Source of the DNA: Parietichytrium sp. I65-24A
Taxonomy: Eukaryota > Sar > Bigyra > Thraustochytrida > Thraustochytriidae
Reading direction: 5' to 3'
DNA: 64,000 bases
Assembly (NCBI GenBank): GCA_012862575.1
Contig: BLSF01000048.1
Span: 129,797 to 193,796 of the forward strand
The position numbers were made by a program, and so were the translations under genes. Below are positions 7,593-15,705 of the stretch, one piece after another (positions within the stretch are counted from its first letter, which is position 1; every line of letters starts with the position of its first letter). The notes under the pieces were generated by a model that saw nothing but the letters and a program-made list of their open reading frames with translations, had not been told where the DNA came from and did no database searches.

Positions 7593-10469
7593 ATGGGGAA
7601 GCTGGCGGTGGGCTTGGCGCTGTTGTTGGGCGTGAATGGCGCGGACCTGTGGTTTAGTGATGAGAGGCTGAAGGAGAATGTAACCACGGCGGACGTGGGA
7701 CAGCTGCTGGCGGCCATCGAAAAGTTGGAGCTTCGCGAGTTCGATTTTAGATACGAGCAGTTCTACAATCCGATCTTTGGCAAGCATCAGCTGGGTGTGA
7801 TTGCTCAGCAGCTGGCTAGAGTCCTCCCTCAGGCAGTCGGCGTTGTGGAGAAGAGGATGGTGGGCGACCCGGACGCAGGGCAGCCGATGAAACTGGAGAA
7901 TGTGCATGTGCTGAACAGCGACACTTTGTTCATGGCGAACATCGGGGCCACACAGGAACTGGCCCGATTGGGAAAGTTATTGCAGCATCAGATTGCTGAA
8001 CTGTCTGGCACCGTGGACAGGGCGAGCCAGGATCTCTCTGCAGCCAAGATTGCCTCGGAAGAGCTTCCAAATATCAAGTCGAAGCAGCACGAGCTGGAGA
8101 CACTCGCTAAGGAGGCGCACAGCCAGAGCGCTGGAGCGATTCGAATGGAGAAGTCGATAGAGATCTTGGAGCGTGACCGCGAGACGATGCGCCGCGACGG
8201 GCAAGCTGTTCTCGCTCAGGTGCAAAAGATAGACGAGCAGCTCAAGGCCGAAGTGGAAAGTCAGGGCACCCTGCATCGCGATATCGACGCCGGGCGGCTT
8301 GAGCTCAAGCATCAGTTGACTGTGCTTCAGGAAGCGCTAGATACGTTTCGGCAGAACTACGCGACTGACCGTGATAACGCATTAGCAGCCCAAAAAACGC
8401 AGGGTGAAGTTCTGCAAGAGAGCTCCAAGGCGCTAGAGAAAAAGCAAGCCGAGTTGAACCAGCAAGTTGCGCAGGTTGCTCTTGACTTGGAAGCGCATCG
8501 GCAAGAGAAACAGCGGATGGAGGAGACTCTCACCAAGTCTTTGAGTGAATCTGAAATTCACTCACAAACCCTTGGTGAGTTGCAGTCTAGATCTCTGCGG
8601 GCAGAGAGCTCCATCAGCGACGTACAGCTCTCCGTCGCAAGCGTGCAAAATGACTTGGCCGGGAGGATAGATATGATTGATGGCCTTGCTTCCAAGAACA
8701 CGAGCGACTTGGCGGAATCCTTGAAGCATTTGCGCGAGCAGTTCGAGGGAGAAATAGTCAGGATAGACAAGGAGCTTCGGTCCCTGCGCGATGCAGTTGA
8801 ACGCCAGGCTGGCGAGGAGATTGTCGAGCAACGGCGCATCAAGGAGGCTGAGGTAGCGTTAGAAAAGGCCAAGTCCGAGCTAGAAAGGGTTCGAGCCGAA
8901 GAAGAGCGCAAAACTGCTCAAGAGCTGGCTGAACTGGAAGTTTACAAATTGCAAACGGTGGAGAACGCCTCACTTGCTCGTGTCAGAAAGGAGGAGGAGA
9001 TACGCTCAGAGCACCAGGCAAAGAATGTGCGCCTGCAGGAGGAGGCGAGAATCAGAGAGCTCTCTGCCAAAGCGGAGAACGAGCTCAAGATTGAGAAGGC
9101 CAAAGCTGAAAGTCAGCGCGAAGCGCTCCGACTCGAAGCGTCCATCGCCAAGGAAAAGGCTTTGGTCGAGGCGGAGGCGGAAACGAAGCGCGAACGGGAT
9201 AATCACGATCTTCGGATCGAGATGGCGAAGATTGAGGCCGAGCAGCTGAGAGAGAGCACAGCTCACATGATTCGAACGATGGCGGAGCAGACAATGTTGA
9301 TGTCCAGCACTCTGTTGAGCAACCCCGGCCAGGCGGCACTAGGCGTAGCCCTGTTCGCCGCTCTGGCGATCGCTCTGTTTGGCGCCCGCGAAGGCTCGAT
9401 CCTGCTCAGGTCGTACTGGGAGTCGCGCCTCGGCCAACCTTCGCTGGTTCGGGAAACCTCCAAATCAACCCGACCTTCCAAGCTCTCTGCATCCATCTAC
9501 AAGTCCGTGGTGCGAACTTCGAAGAAGGCCGCGCAAAAGTGCTATCGCCTGGTACAGCCGATGACTGCAGCAGAAAAGGAGCGCGCGAGTAAGGAGGAGA
9601 TGCGCGAGCATCAGCGTCGAACATCGTTCCTCCACTTTATGTCCGATGTCGTGCTCCCTGTGTCAAAAGGAACCCAGATCAATAGAATCGCACGTGCGAC
9701 CCGCGCAGCGCACCAGAACAAAGCGCCTCTCCGTCACGTGCTCTTTTACGGGCCGCCAGGAACCGGCAAGACTATGGTGGCTAGGTATCTAAGCAAATGG
9801 TGCGGGCTGGACTACGCCATCATGAGTGGCGCGGATGTGGCTCCGCTGAAAGATCGAGCCGTGACCGAGTTGCACAAGCTCTTTGCATGGGCGCAAGGCA
9901 CGGACAAGGGTGTACTTTTGTTTATAGACGAGGCGGACGCGTTTCTGGCGAACAGAGAGGGTAGCAATATCAGTGAATCTCTTCGGAATGCGCTCACCGC
10001 CCTGCTGTTTCACACAGGGTCAAGCTCCACAAAGGTGATGCTGGTTCTGGCGACGAACCGCCCAGGAGACCTGGACCGCGCTGTGCTTGATCGCGTGGAC
10101 GAGTCTGTGCAGTTCGACTTGCCGTCTCTGAGGGAGCGCAAGCTGTTGGTGGAGCAGTACTTTGAGAGCTCTGTTGCGAAGCACGTCCAGAAGAATGCTG
10201 TCGACAATAAGCTCTTGGAGGACACTGCTCGCAAGACAGAGGGCTTTTCTGGCAGAGAAATTTCCAAGCTGATGACGAGTGTCCAGGCGCATGTTTTTGG
10301 CAGCGAGGAAGAGGAGTTTGATCGACGCTCGGGACAAGCCGGGCAAGCGGGAACCAGATTCCTCAGCGTGGAGTTGTTTAAACATGTTGTGTCAAACCTG
10401 GTGGAGGAGCACCGGAAGCTCGAGTCCTTGCATAATGTACAAAGTTATGACTGGAAGCGCGAGGAGTAA
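7593..10469 (+). CDS. ATAD3-type AAA+ ATPase with N-terminal peptidase S74-like domain
   Basis: The protein is 958 residues long from the first in-frame ATG. The C-terminal third matches the mitochondrial membrane ATPase ATAD3. It has a hydrophobic segment (about 581-600) followed by the ATAD3 stretch ending RLGQPSLVRETSK, then Walker A GPPGTGKT (720-727), Walker B LLFIDEADAF (DE at 779-780), ATNRPGDLDRAVLDRVDE and SGREISKL. The N terminus is unusual. A 21-residue hydrophobic leader is followed at once by SDERLKENV, then REFDFRYEQF and LGVIAQQLARVLPQAV. This is the layout of the peptidase S74/intramolecular chaperone auto-processing domain of phage tail fibres and MYRF. The Ser22-Lys27 pair of the SDxRxK motif is present. 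Residues about 120-560 are Glu/Lys/Arg/Gln-rich coiled coil, far longer than in animal ATAD3 (about 590-630 residues in total). Animal ATAD3 works at inner-membrane contacts, nucleoids and cristae; the location here is inferred. The gene is convergent with the next one. There is no sign of a frame break between the domains. Confidence 0.92.
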   Translation: MGKLAVGLALLLGVNGADLWFSDERLKENVTTADVGQLLAAIEKLELREFDFRYEQFYNPIFGKHQLGVIAQQLARVLPQAVGVVEKRMVGDPDAGQPMKLENVHVLNSDTLFMANIGATQELARLGKLLQHQIAELSGTVDRASQDLSAAKIASEELPNIKSKQHELETLAKEAHSQSAGAIRMEKSIEILERDRETMRRDGQAVLAQVQKIDEQLKAEVESQGTLHRDIDAGRLELKHQLTVLQEALDTFRQNYATDRDNALAAQKTQGEVLQESSKALEKKQAELNQQVAQVALDLEAHRQEKQRMEETLTKSLSESEIHSQTLGELQSRSLRAESSISDVQLSVASVQNDLAGRIDMIDGLASKNTSDLAESLKHLREQFEGEIVRIDKELRSLRDAVERQAGEEIVEQRRIKEAEVALEKAKSELERVRAEEERKTAQELAELEVYKLQTVENASLARVRKEEEIRSEHQAKNVRLQEEARIRELSAKAENELKIEKAKAESQREALRLEASIAKEKALVEAEAETKRERDNHDLRIEMAKIEAEQLRESTAHMIRTMAEQTMLMSSTLLSNPGQAALGVALFAALAIALFGAREGSILLRSYWESRLGQPSLVRETSKSTRPSKLSASIYKSVVRTSKKAAQKCYRLVQPMTAAEKERASKEEMREHQRRTSFLHFMSDVVLPVSKGTQINRIARATRAAHQNKAPLRHVLFYGPPGTGKTMVARYLSKWCGLDYAIMSGADVAPLKDRAVTELHKLFAWAQGTDKGVLLFIDEADAFLANREGSNISESLRNALTALLFHTGSSSTKVMLVLATNRPGDLDRAVLDRVDESVQFDLPSLRERKLLVEQYFESSVAKHVQKNAVDNKLLEDTARKTEGFSGREISKLMTSVQAHVFGSEEEEFDRRSGQAGQAGTRFLSVELFKHVVSNLVEEHRKLESLHNVQSYDWKREE

Positions 10470-11052
10470 TGATAATGAAAATGAAAATGATAATGATAGA
10501 TTCTATTTTCTATTATATATAGATGTGACCTGTGACCAGTGGTGATGATTGAGGAAACTCCTGGTTGGTAAGTTACTTGCGTCTGTCTGTCTCTCTTTTT
10601 CTAACAGTAAATCGAAGCAAGGGCACAAAAAGCGCAGTTTCATTTTCATTTTACAGTTATACAGTAAAATTACTAAAAACAAACACAAAAGAAAGAGAAA
10701 AAAATACATATATATATCGATTCCTTGTTTCGTTCCTCGCTGACTCGTTTTCTTATTCAAATTTATTATTATTATTATAAAAGGCAAATTGAGAATTACA
10801 AAACAAAGGCAAACACGGTGCGTGAACGAACCGACATAGGTATGTATTTATGTATGTATGTATGTATCTATCTACGTTTGACGCGGATAAACTACATCGT
10901 TCGGCACGCACAACATATGAAAACCCGCGAAACCAGAGAGAAAACAAAAACAAAAGAACAATAAAGCTGGGAAAGCAATAACAAAGAGCGGCAACAAGCC
11001 AGGCCCCGCTATACGGGGTATACGGGGAGTAAAAGACAGACACGCAAACTAA
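10470..11052. other. Convergent AT-rich spacer
   Basis: This AT-rich spacer separates two convergent genes. It has a TATG microsatellite (about 10841-10866), an ATT run near 10766 and an AATAAA at 10960-10965 that could serve the plus-strand gene. No gene is visible. Confidence 0.55.
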
Positions 11053-12006
11053 TCAAGCGGATACCAAGTACCCCACGAACATGCCGACGGCGGTCATGGC
11101 TCCCACGCTGACCAGGTTCACCTGTTGATTCGTGAGCACCGGCCTGCCGCATACGACCTTGACCCTCTCGCCGCGGTGGCGCACCACGCGCTGAAGGCTG
11201 GTGTCGTACAGCGTCTCCTGCAGCAGCGCCCCAAGCACCGAGTCCAGCACGCTGCCCGCCACGCCGAACGCCATGCCCAGCGGCACCAGCTGCCAGTCCA
11301 GCGCCCACCAGCCCGCCACGCTGGTTCCGCTGGTCCCGCTGGTCCCGCTCGTCGCGGAGAACGGCGCCATGGCCACGCCTGCGGCCCACATCACGGCGCC
11401 CACGAACGCGCCGCCCGCCAGCGACGCCGCGAGCCCTGTCCCCGAGACGCCTCCGTTGGTCCCTGGCGGCACCCTCCTCCTGACGTCCGTCACCAGGAAC
11501 GGCCAGGACGCGGACAGCACGCCCACCTCGCTCGCCCACGTGTCCGCCGCGCACGTGGCGTAGTGCGCCAGCGCGCCCAGCACCAGCGGCGCGTGCCAGC
11601 CCCCGCCGCGCGCGGACCCGACCACGCCCGGCCCGTCCGCGCCCACCACCACCGCCTGCGCCAGCGCCAGCGCCGTGGCCAAGCCCGAGCACGCCAGCAC
11701 CTGCGCCGCGCCGCGCCGCGCCTCGCGCGCGTACTCCGCGTCCGCCAGCGCCTTCTCGCGCGCGCCCACGCGCGTCAGCCGCGAGCTGCTCGCGTAGAAC
11801 GCCACCAGCGCAGCGCCGCTGCGCACGGAGCTGCCCAGCGACACCGCGCCCACGGCGAACGCGGCGCGCGCACCGTCCGCGCTCAGGCTGCCGCGACGCA
11901 CGCCGCGACGGGCGAGCACGCCGGCCAGACCGCACGCCACTGCGCACCACGCGCACGCGGACACCCACGGGGACACCCACGCGTTGGACGCTTGCGGGGA
12001 CGCCAT
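11053..12006 (-). CDS. TMEM19 / VTE6-like (DUF92) integral membrane protein
   Basis: The 317-residue product belongs to the DUF92 family, which includes animal TMEM19 and the plastid phytyl-phosphate kinase VTE6. VTE6 makes phytyl diphosphate for tocopherol and phylloquinone synthesis. The family core is clear: ADTWASEVGVLS, then VTDVRRRVPPGTNGGVSGTGL, then AGSVLDSVLGALLQETLYD and a C-terminal NLVSVGAM segment. Several hydrophobic segments fit a polytopic membrane protein. I chose the ATG at 12006. The frame stays open further upstream but there runs through a simple repeat and is unlikely to be coding. The gene is extremely GC-rich, unlike its 3' neighbour spacer. Whether it is the plastid kinase or a TMEM19-like protein of unknown role cannot be settled here; there is no clear transit peptide. 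Confidence 0.88.
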   Translation of the reverse strand: MASPQASNAWVSPWVSACAWCAVACGLAGVLARRGVRRGSLSADGARAAFAVGAVSLGSSVRSGAALVAFYASSSRLTRVGAREKALADAEYAREARRGAAQVLACSGLATALALAQAVVVGADGPGVVGSARGGGWHAPLVLGALAHYATCAADTWASEVGVLSASWPFLVTDVRRRVPPGTNGGVSGTGLAASLAGGAFVGAVMWAAGVAMAPFSATSGTSGTSGTSVAGWWALDWQLVPLGMAFGVAGSVLDSVLGALLQETLYDTSLQRVVRHRGERVKVVCGRPVLTNQQVNLVSVGAMTAVGMFVGYLVSA

Positions 12007-13224
12007 CCAGCCAGACGCCGTCAGCGGACGTACGTACGTATGTATGTGTATATGTTTTTGTGGACGTATGTATGTATGGGGCCAAGGGGTGCGGTGTGAA
12101 TGAGTGCTCGCAGACCTCCTTCTGTGGTAACTGTGGGACCTGTGGTAACTGTGGGACCTGTGGGACCTGTGGTAACTGTGGGACCTGTGGGACCTGTGGG
12201 ACCTGTGGGACCTGTGGGACGGGGAACGCTTTTGGTCTCTCTGGCTGGTGCCGGTTGATGCTGGATGTGCTGAATGTGATGGCTGACGAAGTTGTAAATA
12301 GATGTAGTGCTTGTAGTGAGAGATTGAGTGATTGACAGAATTGACAGTGTGAGTGAGTTGAGACAGTTGAGACATGCATACCACATACATTGATTGATTG
12401 ATTGTATTGACAGTGATGATCGAGTTTTGTGTTGAGTTGAAGATACTACTACCAGGTACTGGGTACCGGTAAGTAAGCTTCACAGAGATCGTCGATGACG
12501 CTCACACTGCCAGACATAGTTTAGCAGAAAGTGTACTCGGTATACTCCAAGGAAGAGATTGTTAATTAACAATTCCTGTGAGCCCAATCCATCCGCCCAT
12601 CGTGTTCTTTTGCGTTCTTGTTCTTGTGCTTTTTGTTGTTCTTGTGGGTTCTGGCGAAAGATTGAAATTTGGGAGTTGGAAAGGGGCGCAGGCGCCTGCT
12701 TTGTTGGCGGTTTTGTGTTTTATTTCACTGTCACTGTCAGTGCAAAGCATGCAGAGTTCATTCCGTTCAGCAACATTTGCGAAAGTACTGGTCACGGTAT
12801 GTGTTCGTCTTCTTTGCCGTGGTTGACAGAGATACTTTTCATTTTGGTGTTTGTTTATGAAGATGTATGTCGTGGCGGAAAGTTGCCCCCTACAACTTGC
12901 TAGATCCCCGACCAAAGTTGCTTTTTTTTAATCGTGCAAGTCAAGGCGGCAGCGGCGGTACTCGAGTACTAGGTACTAGAGAGTAGCGGGGAGATTACAT
13001 TCTCCCTGTGATGGGCTGGTGTGGTCCCCAAAGGAGGTCTCGAGGAAAGAGGGGGACGAATACGGATTTATGCGTTTTACTTTGGAGCAGGCTGGTGGGC
13101 TTTGAAAGGTTCCAAACTAAGAACGTGCTTTGGTGCTGATTTGTTCTTGGCGTGACGTCGATTTAAGAAAAAGTTGTCAGGTTCGGTTCAAAATACTCTT
13201 CACAATACAATGCTTCTCAGAAGT
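12007..13224. other. Intergenic region with minisatellite
   Basis: No convincing gene is visible. The part next to the TMEM19-like start carries a 9-bp minisatellite. Position 12958-12969 is a perfect GTACTCGAGTAC palindrome, and a related GGTACC/ACCGGT cluster lies at 12455-12470. Small open frames on both strands (for example 12559-12903) have no family resemblance. Confidence 0.55.
12117..12222. repeat. 9-bp minisatellite
   Basis: About a dozen 9-bp units alternate between TGTGGTAAC and TGTGGGACC in the leader side of the minus-strand TMEM19-like gene. Because the unit is a multiple of three, it leaves both strands open and creates spurious repetitive reading frames (Gly-Thr-Cys on the plus strand). 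Confidence 0.85.
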
Positions 13225-14940
13225 CTACTTGGCGATGCGCGGCAGGAGACCTGCCTGCGCACGGTCGATTTTGGTGAGCTTTGTTGTCCGCAAGGTCTTG
13301 CTCTTGCTGATCGGCAGCGAGGACTGCGCTGGCACGGGTGTCTTGTTATTGGTGCTACTGCGAGCGATTTGGTTCGCGTAGCTCCAGCTGTACGTGTCGG
13401 GCTGGCGCCGCGGCTCGCGCTCAGAGGAGCCCGGGCGCGACTCGCGGCCCGAGTGCTGATTAGAGGTGAGCGAAGGATCCGTCTGGGGTACTTTCAGCGC
13501 CCTCTGACCCTTATTCTCCAGGGCATTGCCTCCGAGACTCCCTCTGGCCCGTGGCTTTGCTGCAAGCATCGACGGCGCTTTCCCAGGGCGGCTGGAGCGC
13601 CGCGCGCCGAATTTGGATCCCGTTGATCCGTACAATCTGCCGCTGCTGAATCTGTCCTTCAAATTCTCCTCTGCAGTCTCGTGTACGGCTTCTATCGCTT
13701 GGCGTTCGTCTCGATCCTCTGAATCGGCTTGCTCGCGCCGCCTTTTCGCCTCCTCTTGTAATCGCTCTGCTTGCAATAAACGCTCCTGCTCGGCCTTTTG
13801 CTGGGCGAGTTGCCGTTCGCGCGCAAGGGCTGCACTCCGCCGCTCTTCTTCCAGTAATCTGAGCCGCTCTTGCTCTTGTTCCAAAGCCCGTTGGCGCTCT
13901 TCTGCTTCCAGCTTTTCCCTCCTGGCGCGCTCTTCTTCCAGCAATCTGAGCCGCTCTTGCTCTTGTTCCAAAGCCCGTTGGCGCTCTTCTGCCTCCAGCT
14001 TTTCCCTCCTGGCGCGCTCTTCTTCCAGCAGTCTGAGCCGCTCTTGCTCTTGTTCCAAAGCCCGTTGGCGCTCTTCTGCCTCCAACTTTTCCCTCCTGGC
14101 GCGGTCTTCTGCCTCCTCCTGAAGCGCCTTCAATCGCAGCCTTTCAGCTTCCTCCGCTAACTCTCGAAGCCTCTCCTGCTCCATCGCTCTCAGTCGCTGC
14201 GCCTCGGCTTCTCTAGCTTCCTGAGCTTCCTGAGCTTCCTGAGCTTCTCTAGCTAGTCTATCTTTTCTGGCTTGCTCCTCTTGCCTGGCCTTCCGCCGCT
14301 GGCGAAGAAGCCTTTTGGCAGCGAATACTCTCCACATTGCCTGCACTACCACTGCCGCCGACGCCGTCCTCATAGTTGCCATGTTCCTCATGCGACAAAG
14401 TTTGCGTTCCTTCTCGCAGGCTGCCCTCCTCACCGCTCGCTGGATCGTTTCTGCTGCTTGTCTTTGTCTTTCTGTTTCTCTTCTGGTCGCCCATTCTTTC
14501 CGCCGACGACTGGCCCTTCGCCAGCTCCGCTGGACTATAGTAATCGCCAAGATATACCTAGCCATCTCCCTCTGTCTCTTGCGCAGCAGCGCATGCATGG
14601 CCGCTCGCGCGCGCTGCCTCGCTCGCGCCGGGGCGACCGTGGCGGTCCACCATCTTTGCAGTGTCCTCGCCGCGGACCTGCGGCGTACGCGGCGTACGTC
14701 GAGGGCGAAGCGGAACGCATGCCGGCGGAACGCGCCCTGGATGAGCGCCGCGGCGTGGCCGTGCACGGCGCTGCGACGCACGCGCTCCGCCTCGGCGGCG
14801 AGGTAGTCCTCGTCGCGCTCCAAAGCGGACTGGTCCTCGGGGTCCGCGCACCCCTCAAGTAGGAGACGGTTCACTTCTTCCAGCGCGGACGCCAGACCGA
14901 GCGTATGCCGCGAGTCCCAGGCGGCGAAGAGCACGCCCAT
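13225..14940 (-). CDS. IQ-motif, coiled-coil protein
   Basis: The 571-residue protein starts MGVLFAAWDSRHT. Residues about 60-215 carry some five degenerate IQ-type helices (AAALIQGAFRRHAFRFA, ARTLQRWW, ITIVQRSWRRASRRRK, AAETIQRAVRRA, VVVQAMWRVFAAKR). These usually bind calmodulin or related light chains. Residues 220-410 are a continuous charged coiled coil. Inside it a 29-residue unit, ARREKLEAEERQRALEQEQE plus nine more, is repeated three times without change (281-309, 310-338, 339-367). The last 150 residues are Ser/Arg/Pro-rich and likely disordered. I see no motor or enzyme domain, so this is probably a calmodulin-binding structural protein, perhaps of a cytoskeletal structure. No gene symbol is justified. 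Confidence 0.85.
   Translation of the reverse strand: MGVLFAAWDSRHTLGLASALEEVNRLLLEGCADPEDQSALERDEDYLAAEAERVRRSAVHGHAAALIQGAFRRHAFRFALDVRRVRRRSAARTLQRWWTATVAPARARQRARAAMHALLRKRQREMARYILAITIVQRSWRRASRRRKEWATRRETERQRQAAETIQRAVRRAACEKERKLCRMRNMATMRTASAAVVVQAMWRVFAAKRLLRQRRKARQEEQARKDRLAREAQEAQEAQEAREAEAQRLRAMEQERLRELAEEAERLRLKALQEEAEDRARREKLEAEERQRALEQEQERLRLLEEERARREKLEAEERQRALEQEQERLRLLEEERARREKLEAEERQRALEQEQERLRLLEEERRSAALARERQLAQQKAEQERLLQAERLQEEAKRRREQADSEDRDERQAIEAVHETAEENLKDRFSSGRLYGSTGSKFGARRSSRPGKAPSMLAAKPRARGSLGGNALENKGQRALKVPQTDPSLTSNQHSGRESRPGSSEREPRRQPDTYSWSYANQIARSSTNNKTPVPAQSSLPISKSKTLRTTKLTKIDRAQAGLLPRIAK
13849..14109 (-). repeat. 87-bp intragenic tandem repeat, three copies
   Basis: Units start at 13849, 13936 and 14023, exactly 87 bp apart, and differ at only a few silent positions. 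Each encodes the same 29 residues of the coiled coil of the IQ protein. Near-identity at the DNA level points to recent duplication or gene conversion. Confidence 0.92.
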
Positions 14941-15617
14941 GTCTGCTTAGGTTAGGTGGTCGGTGAGTGTGGGGGGAGTGAGGGGCGAGTGAGAGGGGAC
15001 GGACGGCAGCGCCGAGGACACTTTGCGAGGACACTTTATGGGGGACGGTGGGACGCTCTCGTCAAGTCCTGTGTGGCTTGCAGCTACGGGATGGAGTGCG
15101 GGCAATACAAGACACTTTTGAAAGTAGTGTCACTGCAGGTCGATCGTGCAGAGTCGCGTGTTAGTCGCACGCTTCGATCCGTTGGAGGGTGCGGAACCCA
15201 TCTCTGCTCGGTGAGTTCTTCTCTCGCCTAAGAACACATAGGAGTAGCACAGGACATGCACGATCGGGTTCCGGTTCTTGCTATCAACGAAAACTCTAAC
15301 AAAATATCCACGCATCGGGGATACTCCCTAGCAGGTACGCCTTAAAGGTAGGACGTTAACCCAGCTACCATAAACGACTAGCAGTGCGAGTCCCGGCCGT
15401 TACAGTTTCGCGTACGCACACTCAGTGCCTCACTGTCAGTACAACGACCAGTGAGTACAGTAAGTTAGTTGTGAGATGTTGTGAGTGCTCGTACGATAAC
15501 ACACCTTAGACTAAAAGGTGAATGAATGCACGTCGGTGTTTAGCGAATGCAAAATTGCCGAGCTCTGTCAACGTGAACGCAAGATAGAGAGAAAGAGAGA
15601 AAGAGAGAAAGAAAGAA

Positions 15618-15654
<37 letters not shown>

Positions 15655-15705
15655 GAGAGAGAGAACGTAGAAAGGGAGAGCTGTGAGAGCCAACCGGAAG
15701 GCGAG
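14941..15705. other. Divergent promoter region
   Basis: This region lies between the starts of the IQ protein gene (minus) and the PhyH gene (plus). It contains a doubled CGAGGACAC motif at 15012-15036 and a long purine tract (15586-15664, GAGA, GAAA and GATA units) ending about 40 bp before the PhyH ATG. No gene is visible. Confidence 0.6.
15586..15664 (+). repeat. Purine-rich GAGA/GAAA/GATA tract in the PhyH leader
   Basis: Almost every base on the plus strand is A or G across about 80 bp, made of AGAG, GAAA and GATA units. It ends about 40 bp before the ATG at 15706. Similar tracts sit in the leaders of other genes here. Confidence 0.8.

Noticed and set aside
10841-10866. TATG repeat as a CRISPR-like array
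   Set aside because: Simple microsatellite without spacers; the DNA is eukaryotic.
11125-12099. 324-codon plus-strand frame, Arg/His/Pro-rich
   Set aside because: Antisense shadow of the GC-rich TMEM19-like gene; no domain.
11009-12379. 456-codon frame overlapping the TMEM19-like gene in another frame
   Set aside because: Arg/Gly-rich shadow caused by very high GC in the real gene.
12007-12483. N-terminal extension of the TMEM19-like protein with SHRSHRS repeats
   Set aside because: It is the 9-bp minisatellite read in frame; family sequence begins only after the ATG at 12006.
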